Assembly (NCBI GenBank): GCA_030667105.1
Contig: DAOUWN010000007.1
Coordinates: forward strand, 1 to 15,903
From: Deltaproteobacteria bacterium
GTDB lineage: Bacteria; Desulfobacterota; Desulfobacteria; C00003060
Length of the DNA stretch: 15,903 bases
Reading direction: 5' to 3'
A program made the position numbers and the translations under genes. The first letter of the stretch is position 1, and each line of letters starts with the position of its first letter. The notes under the pieces are model-generated. The model did not search any database, had not been told where the DNA came from, and saw only the letters and a list, made by a program, of their open reading frames with translations. Positions 6,397 through 14,210 of this stretch are shown piece by piece.

Positions 6397-7245
6397 TTAC
6401 TCCTTCTCAATGCGTTCGAGAAACTGACGTGCGATTCCGTTAGTTGGGTCGATTTCCAGAATCTTTCGAAGTTGACGACGAGCCTTTTGCAAATCCCCCA
6501 TATCTGCGTAAAGCATGCTCAGATACAACCGTGCATCCAGGTGTCCAGGATCAATCTCTGTGGCCTTCAAAAACTCCTCTTCAGCAAATTTATCATCATA
6601 GTTTCTTTGATAGGCCATGGCTAGACCAAAGTGATTGTCAGCGCTGTCGGGATCGATTCCCAAAGCTTTCCTAAAGGCACGAATGGACTTCTCTCCTTGG
6701 TTCAACTCCCCGTAAGCCATGCCCAGGTTGAAGTAGATACGCTCTCCTTGAAATCCAAGCCCGATCGCCTTCTCATAACAAGATACTTCCTTCAAGTGGT
6801 TTCCCGTCTGGCCGTATGCGTAACCAAGGTGATACAGAGCAAACCCATTCTCAGGCTCCTTCTCTAGAAACCGTTGATGAAGAAGAATGCCAGCATCATA
6901 ATCTTGCCGTTGCATGGCGCTGTCTGCCTCTTCATCACAAATCCATGTTTTGTTAATATCACAACTTTTTCCAAGAGGAATTTTCGAACACCCTGCGGAT
7001 GGAAGCAAACCAGCCAAGCACAATACTACGACTGTGAACTTAAAGATCCTTTGATTGAGTCTAAGGGCTCGCTCAAAAATAACTTCACATTTTGATGCGC
7101 CGATCCATCCCGCATGGCTGCGTTGCTCGTCGGTTAAATAGCTTGCTATTCGCCCTCCTCGCGTCTTGCCATGCGTGCGCCTCGACTCCTGAAAATGTAA
7201 ATTTATTTCTTCGCGAGCCCTAAGCATCCTATTTAAGAATACCAT
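6397..7245 (-). CDS. TPR-repeat lipoprotein with rearranged 5' end
   Basis: From about 7047 down to 6397 this encodes a signal sequence (FKFTVVVLCLAGLLPSAGC), with Cys as the probable lipidation site, and then about five tetratricopeptide repeats. Repeat signatures include ALYHLGYAYGQTG, IYFNLGMAYGELNQ, DNHFGLAMAYQRN and ARLYLSMLYADMGD. It is probably an outer-membrane or periplasmic assembly or scaffold protein. The native part has no ATG: just upstream of the signal sequence lies a 158-bp repeat (7064-7221) through which the frame stays open to ATG 7227 or 7245. A product started there would bury the signal sequence about 65 residues in. Either the start was lost when the repeat inserted, or a non-standard codon near 7040 is used. 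The coordinates give the whole open frame. Confidence 0.7.
   Translation of the reverse strand: MVFLNRMLRAREEINLHFQESRRTHGKTRGGRIASYLTDEQRSHAGWIGASKCEVIFERALRLNQRIFKFTVVVLCLAGLLPSAGCSKIPLGKSCDINKTWICDEEADSAMQRQDYDAGILLHQRFLEKEPENGFALYHLGYAYGQTGNHLKEVSCYEKAIGLGFQGERIYFNLGMAYGELNQGEKSIRAFRKALGIDPDSADNHFGLAMAYQRNYDDKFAEEEFLKATEIDPGHLDARLYLSMLYADMGDLQKARRQLRKILEIDPTNGIARQFLERIEKE
7064..7221. repeat. 158-bp inverted-repeat element (MITE-like)
   Basis: The ends AGGGCTCGC (7064-7072) and GCGAGCCCT (7213-7221) are perfect nine-base inverted repeats. They extend inwards as an imperfect repeat to about 34 bases, both arms containing an ACATTTT block. There is no transposase. It lies exactly between the stop of the small membrane protein and the signal sequence of the TPR lipoprotein. 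No clear target duplication is visible apart from a short shared CTAA. Confidence 0.65.
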
Positions 7246-7498
7246 ATTTCTTCAAATTGGCCTTTATGTAGCCCCAGTGTAATACAATGTGAACAATAAT
7301 AATAGCCATAAAAAGCAGGGCCGTCCACTCATGGACCTCAACCAGCAAATGTCTCAAAGAAACGAGAAAACCGCCTCTGGCTCCATACCCTTTCGGTAAC
7401 ACGAGCCAGTTTATTAGGCCAGTAAGGCTCAACAAGCTGAAAAGAACAAACGATACAACGTTGACTATCCAAAGCTTGAAGGTTCTCCTGTTCGTCAT
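7229..7498 (-). CDS. Small DUF4405-like membrane protein, possible cytochrome b-type
   Basis: An 89-residue protein with two membrane helices: about residues 8-33, and 52-75. The second helix is flanked and lined by histidines (LRH, EVHEW, IVHIVLHW), the pattern of DUF4405 proteins, which resemble membrane cytochrome b halves and may bind haem. AGGAGG lies just upstream of ATG 7498, giving a secure start. The stop is followed by only a few bases before the inverted-repeat element and the TPR lipoprotein gene on the same strand, so the two were probably cotranscribed before the repeat arrived. The haem role is suggested by the histidine spacing, not shown. Confidence 0.65.
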   Translation of the reverse strand: MTNRRTFKLWIVNVVSFVLFSLLSLTGLINWLVLPKGYGARGGFLVSLRHLLVEVHEWTALLFMAIIIVHIVLHWGYIKANLKKYGILK

Positions 7499-7678
7499 CT
7501 ACTTTCCTCCTGGAAATAGTAACATCCACTAAGTCGAATTTTTAGTTTCCCATTTACAGCAGCATAAGTCTACAACACAATTCGTTTTCTTTCCGCAATC
7601 TGACTAAGTAGGATATCACCTTGTCAGGCTATATGTAAACCGTGGCTGAATGGTTTTGGAAGGGCAACCCGAAAGTCC

Positions 7679-7721
7679 TTGACACAAACAATGTAGTGGC
7701 TGTTAAATCGTATATTGACGA
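7679..7721 (+). promoter_or_regulatory. Promoter with ArsR-like operator upstream of arsenite pump relic
   Basis: TTGACA at 7679-7684 and TTAAAT at 7703-7708 with an 18-base spacer form a good sigma-70 promoter. Overlapping the -10 end and start site is TCGT-ATATTG-ACGA (7708-7721), an inverted repeat similar in form to ArsR/SmtB operators. The region 7499-7830 otherwise holds one 18-codon frame (7746-7802). Confidence 0.5.
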
Positions 7722-7745
7722 TGGACGATTATATTTGGAGGCGAT

Positions 7746-7802
7746 ATGACATTTGGTCGTAGGTTTCTGCCACTATTGAAGTGTCTTTTGCAAGATTGGT
7801 AA
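7746..7802 (+). CDS. 18-codon leader or relic ORF
   Basis: GGAGG at 7737-7741 precedes ATG 7746 by four bases, and the frame (MTFGRRFLPLLKCLLQDW) ends at TAA 7800. It lies between the promoter and the ACR3 relic. It could be a short leader peptide or the trimmed start of a lost ars gene; the sequence is too short to tell. Confidence 0.3.
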   Translation: MTFGRRFLPLLKCLLQDW

Positions 7803-7830
7803 CGATTTCTTTCTATTCGGAGGTAGACTC

Positions 7831-8099
7831 GTGTCGATAGCGCCAACGGAGCGTCTTTCTTTTCTGGACCGATTTTTGACTTTGTGGATTTTCTTGACTA
7901 TGTTTGTCGGGGTGGGAGGAGGATATCTCTACTCCGGCATCCGCGATATGATCAACCGGTTCCAGATTGATACCACCAACATCCTGAGATCCCCGTATTC
8001 ATCAGCTTGGTGAACGTCGCAATTTGGTTTAAGAGAAGATATTTTCCATATGCTCTCGAAACACTTACCGGGATCTGCCATATAACCTGCAAACCATGA
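7831..8099 (+). pseudogene. ACR3-type arsenite efflux permease, internally deleted
   Basis: GTG 7831, with GGAGG at 7819-7823, begins ERLSFLDRFLTLWIFLTM and runs to FQIDTTNI. This is the unmistakable N-terminus of ACR3 permeases, which export arsenite and normally have about 350 residues and ten helices. Where the family continues with PIAIGLILMMYPPLAKV, this frame turns to unrelated residues and stops at 8011. In the next frame, from GAG 7986, the sequence EIPVFISLVNVAIWF then KRRYF runs to TGA 8097; this resembles the last helix and C-terminus of such permeases (LVEVPVxLSLV). So roughly the middle 250 or more residues are gone, and the junction near 7983-7988 is also out of frame. The promoter and start remain intact. 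The product cannot pump arsenite. Confidence 0.75.
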
Positions 8100-8122
8100 C
8101 ATCGGAGGGTTGCGTAATCTAA

Positions 8123-8599
8123 ATGAAAAAATCGTTGAAGACAGGGATGAGTTTTGGCTTAACCTCTGGAGCTATCACAACTTTGGGGCTTATGGTAGGA
8201 CTCCATTCCGGAACCCATTCAAAACTCGTTGTGCTTGGTGGGATTCTTACCATCGCAATAGCTGACGCTTTCTCCGATGCTCTCGGCATCCACATAGCCG
8301 AGGAATCAAAAAACCTTCACACTGAGAAACAGATATGGGCCGCTACCGTGTCGACATTTTTGTCAAAGCTTTTATTCGCCCTGACCTTTGTCATACCGGT
8401 TCTACTTTTTGAACTCCTGACAGCAATCTTGATCAGTGTGGTCTGGGGTTTAGGCGTGCTGGCCGTCCTTAGTTACCATATAGCCAGGTCTCAAGGCACA
8501 AAACCATGGCGAGTGGTTGCCGAGCACTTACTGATCGCCCTTGCCGTAATAGCGGCTACTCATTTTGTGGGACATTGGATTGCTGTTGCTTGCGGATAG
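8123..8599 (+). CDS. VIT1/CCC1-like integral membrane protein
   Basis: A 158-residue protein with about five membrane helices (roughly 8-29, 34-56, 73-97, 99-118 and 131-156). The first part, GLTSGAITTLGLMVGL followed by IAIADAFSDALGIHIAEESK, resembles the first helices and the acidic cytoplasmic stretch of VIT1/CCC1 iron and manganese transporters. In these, helices of the Ala-Asp-x-x-Ser-Asp type carry the metal path. It is shorter than typical VIT1 proteins (about 230 residues) and lacks most of the cytoplasmic metal-binding domain. GGAGGG at 8105-8110 lies upstream of ATG 8123. It starts 23 bases after the ACR3 relic and may once have been in that operon. A transport function is inferred from the family resemblance only. 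Confidence 0.6.
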   Translation: MKKSLKTGMSFGLTSGAITTLGLMVGLHSGTHSKLVVLGGILTIAIADAFSDALGIHIAEESKNLHTEKQIWAATVSTFLSKLLFALTFVIPVLLFELLTAILISVVWGLGVLAVLSYHIARSQGTKPWRVVAEHLLIALAVIAATHFVGHWIAVACG

Positions 8600-8602
8600 G
8601 AG

Positions 8603-8639
8603 GAGGCAGGGGGGTGCCCATTAAAGGGCTGTTTGCCTC
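8603..8639 (+). terminator. Hairpin after the VIT-like gene
   Basis: GAGGCA (8603-8608) pairs with TGCCTC (8634-8639), and inside it GCCC (8616-8619) pairs with GGGC (8626-8629). It lies just after the stop at 8599. Only a short TTTG follows, so termination would be inefficient. Confidence 0.4.
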
Positions 8640-8649
8640 TTTGAAAAAA

Positions 8650-8679
8650 TCTCCAAACTGTCCAAATACCCGGATGGCG
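8650..8679 (+). repeat. 30-bp sequence shared with 103-132 (copy 2)
   Basis: 28 of 30 bases match the 5' end of the ThiF-like gene. In the matching frame it reads EKISKLSKYPDGASN and then stops, against SKVSKYPDGDSY in the other copy, so similarity holds at the peptide level too. It lies in the gap between the VIT-like gene and the small membrane protein gene; nothing else is visible there except the hairpin at 8603-8639. Confidence 0.65.
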
Positions 8680-8781
8680 CATCAAATTAACTGTATATTT
8701 TGATCAATTTGAAAAAAGCTTAAGAGTTTCACTTTAAGGAGATCAACAAGAACAAAGAACAGAATTCGCAGGGGGAAAAGA

Positions 8782-9012
8782 ATGACAAAGAGCGATAAAA
8801 AAACTCAAAGGCACCAATTCAGTAAAGACTTCCTGACCGGATGCCTTGCGATTATCCTAATACTGACAATCGTATTTGTCTTGGTGCCACTTCTGATTTT
8901 GGCCTTGAAGGTAAGTATTTTCATCGCTATTCCCGTAGGACTTCTTTTAGCTTTGGTTGTACTGACAGCGTTTTTTGGCCGGATCATAAACCTTCTTCGA
9001 AGAAAGCGGTGA
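8782..9012 (+). CDS. Small two-helix membrane protein, unknown function
   Basis: A 76-residue protein with a charged N-terminus (KSDKKTQRHQFSKDF), two closely spaced hydrophobic helices (about 20-41 and 43-66) and a basic tail (RRKR). Such short hairpin membrane proteins are common and their roles are mostly unknown; I cannot place it in a family. GGGGG at about 8772 before ATG 8782 gives a fair ribosome binding site. It precedes the ABC-F gene by 51 bases on the same strand and may be cotranscribed with it. Confidence 0.55.
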   Translation: MTKSDKKTQRHQFSKDFLTGCLAIILILTIVFVLVPLLILALKVSIFIAIPVGLLLALVVLTAFFGRIINLLRRKR

Positions 9013-9063
9013 CATATTGCAAATTTGCCGGAAGGTGGTCATGACTGGTACAAGGGTAGCCAC

Positions 9064-10932
9064 ATGATTAGTGTGGAGAATCTCACGAAAAGTTACGGCA
9101 CTCAAGTTCTCTTTGATCGGATTAGCCTTAAGATTAATCCCCGCGAACGCGTTGGGCTCGTTGGACGAAACGGCCACGGAAAGACGACCCTGTTTCGACT
9201 AATTGTCGGAGACGAGCGTCCTGATTCAGGGGCTATTACAATACCCAAACACCATCGCATGGGTTACGTTCGGCAACATCTTGAATTCACGGAAGATACG
9301 GTGTTGAAAGAAGGGATGAAGGGACTTCGGGAAGAAGAGCGAGATCACCACTGGAAGGTTGAAAGAATTCTTGCAGGGCTCGGCTTTTCCCCTAATGACC
9401 TGGCCCGCCACCCGGAAGAGTTTTCCGGTGGATATCAGGTCCGTCTGAATCTCGCCAAGGTACTTGTTTCTGAACCGGATTTGCTGCTTTTGGATGAGCC
9501 AACGAACTACCTCGACATTACTTCAATCCGGTGGGTTGAGCATTTCTTGTTGAGCTGGCCTCGCGAACTCATCCTTATTACCCACAACAGGGGGTTCATG
9601 GACAAAGTCGTCACGCACACCACGGCAATCCACCGCAAAAAGGTCCGCAAAGTTGAGGGAAACACAGAAAAGCTCTACGCTCAGATCGCCCAACAGGAGG
9701 AAATATACGAGAAAACTCGAATCAACGACGAGCGTCGCCAAAAAAAGATCGAGGAGTTCATAAGCCGGTTCAGGGCCAAGGCCAGACTCGCCAATCTAGT
9801 GCAGTCCAGGATCAAAACCCTTGAGAAAAAGGAAAAGCTGGGGAGGCTTGAACGGATCGAAACACTCGATTTCTCCTTCCGGAGCAGACCTTATCGTGGA
9901 AAATACGTGATGAGTGCCCGAGATGTCTCATTTTCGTACGATGCCAAGGTACCGCTTATCAGGAATTTCAATATTACCATAGGGGCCCGCGACAGGGTCT
10001 GCGTAATCGGCAGGAACGGGAAGGGCAAAACCACTCTCCTTAGACTACTCGCGGCAGACCTCAAACCTGATGCCGGTGAGATTGTCTCCAATCCTGGCGT
10101 AACAAAAGGGTTCTTTGAGCAGACCAATATCGCAAGCCTTAACGAGGCTAGAACGGTGGAGGAAGAACTTTTTCATTCCCATCCCGATGTGGACAGGCAA
10201 TTGGCCCGCAACATTGGTGGTGCAATGATGTTTGAGGGCGACGCTGCTCTAAAGAAAATAGCAGTCCTGTCAGGGGGAGAAAAGGCCAGGGTGATGCTGG
10301 GCAAAATCCTAGCAGCGCCTGTCAACCTCATACTTCTTGACGAGCCGACAAATCACCTGGACATGTTTTCCTGTGACTCTCTACTGGCGGCTATCGCCAG
10401 CTTTGAAGGAGCAGTTGTGATGGTTACCCACAACGAAATGTTTCTCGAAGCCCTTGCAGATCGGCTTGTTGTATTCCAGCATGACGAGGTCTGTGTGTTT
10501 GAGGGAGGCTATCAACGGTTTCTGGAAAAAGGCGGTTGGGAAAATGAAGTAGAAATCCGAAGACTGATGAAGCTTGACACTGAGAAAGATGCCGACAATG
10601 AAGGGCCGTCTGCCAAGTTGACAAAAAAAGAGATTAGGCGCAGACGCTCTGAGATTATAACCGAACGAGGCAAGGTGCTGAAACCCATCGAAGAGCGTAT
10701 TGCCCAGGTGGAACATGAAATTGAATCGCGCGAGCGGGAACTCAATGAACTGAGCCAGGCCATGCTGGAAGCATCCCAGGCTCATGACGGCGAAAGGATA
10801 GCAATAGTGTCTCAGTCTATTCATAAATGCCAACCTGCCATTGACAAGCTCTTTTATGAATTGGAAGAGATCACCAGCCTTTTTGAACAACGGAGCGCTA
10901 TGTATGAGAAGAGATTGGAAGAACTGGAATAG
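9064..10932 (+). CDS. ABC-F family ATPase, Uup/YheS-like
   Basis: A 622-residue soluble protein with two fused ABC ATPase domains and no membrane segments, as in ABC-F translation factors, which bind the ribosomal E site. Domain 1 has Walker A GRNGHGKTT (residues 34-42), signature FSGGYQVRLNLAKVL and Walker B LLLLDEPTNYLD. A charged linker follows (about 190-270), containing the P-site tRNA interaction motif region. Domain 2 has GRNGKGKTT, LSGGEKARVMLGKIL and LILLDEPTNHLD. The C-terminal 110 residues are a highly charged coiled coil, as in Uup. The frame is open from TTG 9025, but ATG 9064 begins the canonical MISVENLTKSYG and has AGGG upstream. It is convergent with typA, leaving only 30 bases between the ends. 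No antibiotic resistance is implied by the sequence. Confidence 0.9.
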   Translation: MISVENLTKSYGTQVLFDRISLKINPRERVGLVGRNGHGKTTLFRLIVGDERPDSGAITIPKHHRMGYVRQHLEFTEDTVLKEGMKGLREEERDHHWKVERILAGLGFSPNDLARHPEEFSGGYQVRLNLAKVLVSEPDLLLLDEPTNYLDITSIRWVEHFLLSWPRELILITHNRGFMDKVVTHTTAIHRKKVRKVEGNTEKLYAQIAQQEEIYEKTRINDERRQKKIEEFISRFRAKARLANLVQSRIKTLEKKEKLGRLERIETLDFSFRSRPYRGKYVMSARDVSFSYDAKVPLIRNFNITIGARDRVCVIGRNGKGKTTLLRLLAADLKPDAGEIVSNPGVTKGFFEQTNIASLNEARTVEEELFHSHPDVDRQLARNIGGAMMFEGDAALKKIAVLSGGEKARVMLGKILAAPVNLILLDEPTNHLDMFSCDSLLAAIASFEGAVVMVTHNEMFLEALADRLVVFQHDEVCVFEGGYQRFLEKGGWENEVEIRRLMKLDTEKDADNEGPSAKLTKKEIRRRRSEIITERGKVLKPIEERIAQVEHEIESRERELNELSQAMLEASQAHDGERIAIVSQSIHKCQPAIDKLFYELEEITSLFEQRSAMYEKRLEELE

Positions 10933-10962
10933 ACGTCGGGCGCTGCAAAAAAACGTTAGGGT

Positions 10963-12792
10963 TCATGCAGCATTTTGTAGGACTGCGGGCATGCAAGTCC
11001 GCCCCCGTTGGCGTTTTCTGAGCCGTATGTTCCGGGGAGTGATCTCGACCAGCTCATCGTCGTTGATGTAGGAAATGCATTCTTCCAGCCCCATGATCAA
11101 CGGTGGCGTGAGAATAACGTTTTCATCGGATCCTGCTGCGCGCATGTTGGTAAGCTTCTTTCCTTTGGCGGGGTTCACCACCAGGTCCCTGTCTCGGCTG
11201 TGCTCACCGATGATCTGTCCTTCATAGACCTCAACGCCCGGCCCGTGAAAGAGCTTGCCTCGGGCCTGCAGGTTGAACAGGGCATAGGCCACGGTCATGC
11301 AGGTAGACTTGGAAATCAGGACGCCGTTTCTTCGATGGCGGATTTCGCCGGCGTGTGGGCCGTATTCCAGAAAAACATAGTTCATAACGCCCATGCCCTT
11401 GGTGCTGGACATAAACTCAGACCGGTAGCCGATAAGGCCCCGGGTAGGTATTTTGTACCTGAGGCGCGCCCGGCCGCTTCCTTTTTGCATATCGATGAGC
11501 CTGCCCTTGCGCAAACCAAGGCCTTCCATTGTCATGCCCATGTACTCCTCGTCGACATCAATGGTCAGCTCCTCATAGGGCTCCAGGGTGTTATCACCTT
11601 GCTGCTTCAACACAACCTGGGGGCAAGAGACCTGAAATTCGTAACCCTCTCTTCGCATCTTCTCAATCAAGATGGCCAGATGCAGTTCCCCACGACCTGA
11701 CACCTTAAAACCCACGTCTTCGGCCAACTCTTCTACGACCAATGCGACATCCGCCAGAGTTTCCCGATGCAAACGATCGGCAAGATGGCGGGATGTCACG
11801 AAGGTTCCTTCCGTCCCCGCAAAGGGCGAATCATTGGGGAGGATATTTACCGAAATCGTTGGCGGATCAATGGAAATCGGCGGGCACGGGCAGGGGTTAT
11901 CCGGGACCGTATAGGTATCGCCGATTGCGACGGAGTCCATTCCGGCAACGGCAACGACCTCGCCCACACCGGCATGGGCTGTCGGTACTTTGCGGTTGCC
12001 CTCAAATCGATACACCTGGGAAATGACGGCAGAGAGAAGCGCGCCTGTCTGATCCGCCACGACAACAGCCTGACCGACATTGACATCGCCTGAAGTGATC
12101 TTACCGATGCCGAGACGACCCAGAAAGGGTGAATAGTCGATGGAGCTTACTCGCAGCTGCAGTGGGCCTGCCGGATCGCCCGACGGAGGCGGCACGTGAG
12201 AAATGATGGTCTCCACAAGGGGCGCCATGGACGAGCCCTGTTGGCATGTCTCGGTAACCGCGTAACCGTCTTTTGCAGAGGCATAGATGACCGCGAAATC
12301 GAGGATGTCATCAGGGGCGTCCAGTTTCACAAAGAGGTCAAATACGTGATCCACAACCCAATCCGGGCGGACGTTGGGTTTGTCGATCTTGTTGATCACC
12401 ACGATGATGGGTAGCTTGAAGGCAAGGGCTTTCTTGAGCACAAAGTAGGTCTGGGGCATTGGGCCTTCCTGTGCATCAACGAGGAGCAACGCACCATCGG
12501 CCATATTCAGAACCCGCTCGACCTGGCCGCCGAAATCGGCATGGCCGGGCGTGTCGATGATGTTGATCCAATACCCGTCATGCGCAAAGGACCCGTTCTT
12601 TGAGGATATCGTGATACCCCGCTCCCGCTCCAGATCCATTGAATCCATTAGTCGCTCATCAACCTGCTGATTATCGCGAAACATACCGCTCTGTTTGAAC
12701 AGCTGGTCCACAAGGGTGGTTTTTCCATGATCGACATGGGCGATGATGGCGACGTTTCGAATCTTGTCCTGCTGGATATTGTTTTGTGTCAT
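10963..12792 (-). CDS. typA: Ribosome-associated translational GTPase TypA/BipA
   Basis: 609 residues, matching the usual length of BipA (607 in E. coli). It is an EF-G-like GTPase that acts on the ribosome, aiding 50S assembly and stress adaptation. G1 is AHVDHGKTT (18-26), switch I has RGITISSKN, G3 is DTPGHADFG, and G4 is NKID. The second and third domains and the BipA-specific C-terminal domain are complete, ending with a basic stretch (RLRKRQRGR). ATG 12792 has AAGGGA eight bases upstream. It is second in a tandem with ychF, 53 bases downstream of it; both encode ribosome-binding P-loop proteins. Confidence 0.97.
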   Translation of the reverse strand: MTQNNIQQDKIRNVAIIAHVDHGKTTLVDQLFKQSGMFRDNQQVDERLMDSMDLERERGITISSKNGSFAHDGYWINIIDTPGHADFGGQVERVLNMADGALLLVDAQEGPMPQTYFVLKKALAFKLPIIVVINKIDKPNVRPDWVVDHVFDLFVKLDAPDDILDFAVIYASAKDGYAVTETCQQGSSMAPLVETIISHVPPPSGDPAGPLQLRVSSIDYSPFLGRLGIGKITSGDVNVGQAVVVADQTGALLSAVISQVYRFEGNRKVPTAHAGVGEVVAVAGMDSVAIGDTYTVPDNPCPCPPISIDPPTISVNILPNDSPFAGTEGTFVTSRHLADRLHRETLADVALVVEELAEDVGFKVSGRGELHLAILIEKMRREGYEFQVSCPQVVLKQQGDNTLEPYEELTIDVDEEYMGMTMEGLGLRKGRLIDMQKGSGRARLRYKIPTRGLIGYRSEFMSSTKGMGVMNYVFLEYGPHAGEIRHRRNGVLISKSTCMTVAYALFNLQARGKLFHGPGVEVYEGQIIGEHSRDRDLVVNPAKGKKLTNMRAAGSDENVILTPPLIMGLEECISYINDDELVEITPRNIRLRKRQRGRTCMPAVLQNAA

Positions 12793-12845
12793 GTTGATTA
12801 TCCCTTACGAACCACTCGGTGGCGTATCTCAAATCTTAGATCTTG

Positions 12846-13913
12846 CTAAACATGAAAGCGGATGTTCATGACGTCCCCGTCCCGGACTATGTAATCCTTT
12901 CCTTTCAAGTGGAAGTGGCCATCTTCGCGAACACCCTTTTCAGATCCGCATTGCATCAAATCATCACAGGAGAAACATTCGGCCCGGATGAATCCACGGG
13001 CCAGATCGGTGTGAATGGTTTCGGCCGCCTTTACAGCGGTGTTTCCATGGACAATGTTCCATGCCCGCACTTCATCGGAGCCCACCGTGAAAAAGCTGAT
13101 ATAGCCCAGGGTCTTATAGGCCAGGCAGGTTAAACGTTGCCGCGCCGATTCCTGAGTACCCATATCTTCCATGAAGAGCTTAACGTCGTCCTCATCCGTC
13201 AGGCGGGCCAATTCCATCTCAAATTTCCCTGCAAATTCTATCACACTGTTTTGCTTTTCGATTTCCCGAAGGATATCCTGATTATTTCCGAAAAGCGTTT
13301 CGTCGGAGTTCAGAATAATCATGAACGGCTTTTGCGTCAGGAACTGAAATCCACGGATAATTTTTTCCTGGTCGCCGTTCAGGTCGAGATCCCTGATCCA
13401 TCCATCGTTGCTCACATGCGCTACAATGTCTCGTAGGATCTTTTCTTCCATTTCAAGAATGTTGGTTTTTTTACCCCTTTTGCAGGCCTTTTCAATCCGT
13501 TCCAGTCGATTTTCAGCAACTATCATGTCGGAAATCAGCAACTCATCTTTGATAGTTGCAATATCTTCCAGAGGTGCTGGAGGATCGCCGGCGGCATCCG
13601 GAAAGTTGCGTACCACCAAGGCCAATGCGTCCGAGTTCTTCATGAGAGCCAGGGATGTGCTGGAAAAGACGCCATCTTTTACAGAACCCTGGCTCAGACC
13701 CACAAAATCAGTCAATTCAATGGTGGCATGAACGGTTTTTTTGGGGTTGTACATTTTCGAAAGGGAGGTGACCCTGTCATCGATCACATCGACAACCGCC
13801 AGGTTCGGCTTCGCCTTGCAATCGGTATAGACGGTGACCGTTGCATCGGCCTTTGTCAAGGCATTAAAAACCGTTGTTTTTCCCGAATTCGGCAAACCAA
13901 TTAATCCGATTTT
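12846..13913 (-). CDS. ychF: YchF/Obg-like ATPase with TGS domain
   Basis: 355 residues, close to the usual 363. YchF belongs to the Obg GTPase superfamily but prefers ATP, binds ribosomes and takes part in stress responses. G1 is GLPNSGKTT. The G4 position is NSDE, the N-x-x-E form that explains ATP preference, in place of NKxD. The C-terminal TGS-like domain (about 280-355) has the family's FFTVGSDEVRAW, IHTDLARGFIRAE and GKDYIVRDGDVM stretches. The switch II region is divergent (DFVGLSQGS where most have DIAGLVKGAS). The frame opens at 13955, but ATG 13913, preceded by AGGG, starts the canonical MKIGLIGLPN. It is probably cotranscribed with typA downstream. Confidence 0.9.
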   Translation of the reverse strand, partial: KIGLIGLPNSGKTTVFNALTKADATVTVYTDCKAKPNLAVVDVIDDRVTSLSKMYNPKKTVHATIELTDFVGLSQGSVKDGVFSSTSLALMKNSDALALVVRNFPDAAGDPPAPLEDIATIKDELLISDMIVAENRLERIEKACKRGKKTNILEMEEKILRDIVAHVSNDGWIRDLDLNGDQEKIIRGFQFLTQKPFMIILNSDETLFGNNQDILREIEKQNSVIEFAGKFEMELARLTDEDDVKLFMEDMGTQESARQRLTCLAYKTLGYISFFTVGSDEVRAWNIVHGNTAVKAAETIHTDLARGFIRAECFSCDDLMQCGSEKGVREDGHFHLKGKDYIVRDGDVMNIRFHV

Positions 13914-14059
13914 CATCAATTTTTCCCTATTCTCTTCCCTGTTTTGCAGAAGCAATGCTGGCGGGACTCGGCAAACATCATGCCACGGGAGGCGTGGTTG
14001 TTTTTCGAAAGTGGGCCTGCTGCATGTCAGGCACGGTGATCATGTGGTGCAACGCATCC

Positions 14060-14096
14060 AAAAAATGGGCCACCCCAATACATTCTGGAGTGGCCC
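14060..14096 (-). terminator. Rho-independent terminator, minus strand
   Basis: On the minus strand GGGCCACTCC and GGGGTGGCCC form a ten-pair stem with one U-G wobble and a ten-base loop, followed by A and six U (14060-14065 read as A on plus). It lies between the J-domain gene and ychF and would separate their transcripts. On the plus strand the wobble becomes a mismatch and there is no T-run. Confidence 0.7.
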
Positions 14097-14210
14097 TTAA
14101 CCACAGTGTCTCAAGGTAAGCGCCCATTCGTCCGTTTGGCACCGCAAATATAGTAACCATGTACTCTAAATACATCGAATCATTTTGTCAAATATTAATA
14201 TTGACGGTCT

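Noticed and set aside
8011..8013. A second selenocysteine UGA in the ACR3 frame
   Set aside because: The residues before it already leave the ACR3 family and the ACR3-like C-terminus is in another frame, so this is a frameshift stop.
9064..10932. ABC-F gene as an antibiotic resistance factor
   Set aside because: The C-terminal coiled coil and overall layout fit Uup/YheS-like housekeeping members; nothing points to a resistance subtype.
11008..11700. Long plus-strand frame opposite typA
   Set aside because: Antisense shadow of a highly conserved gene; no ribosome binding site and no recognisable protein features.
13978..14175. 65-codon minus-strand frame upstream of ychF
   Set aside because: It contains the terminator hairpin at 14060-14096 within it, has no convincing ribosome binding site and resembles nothing I know.
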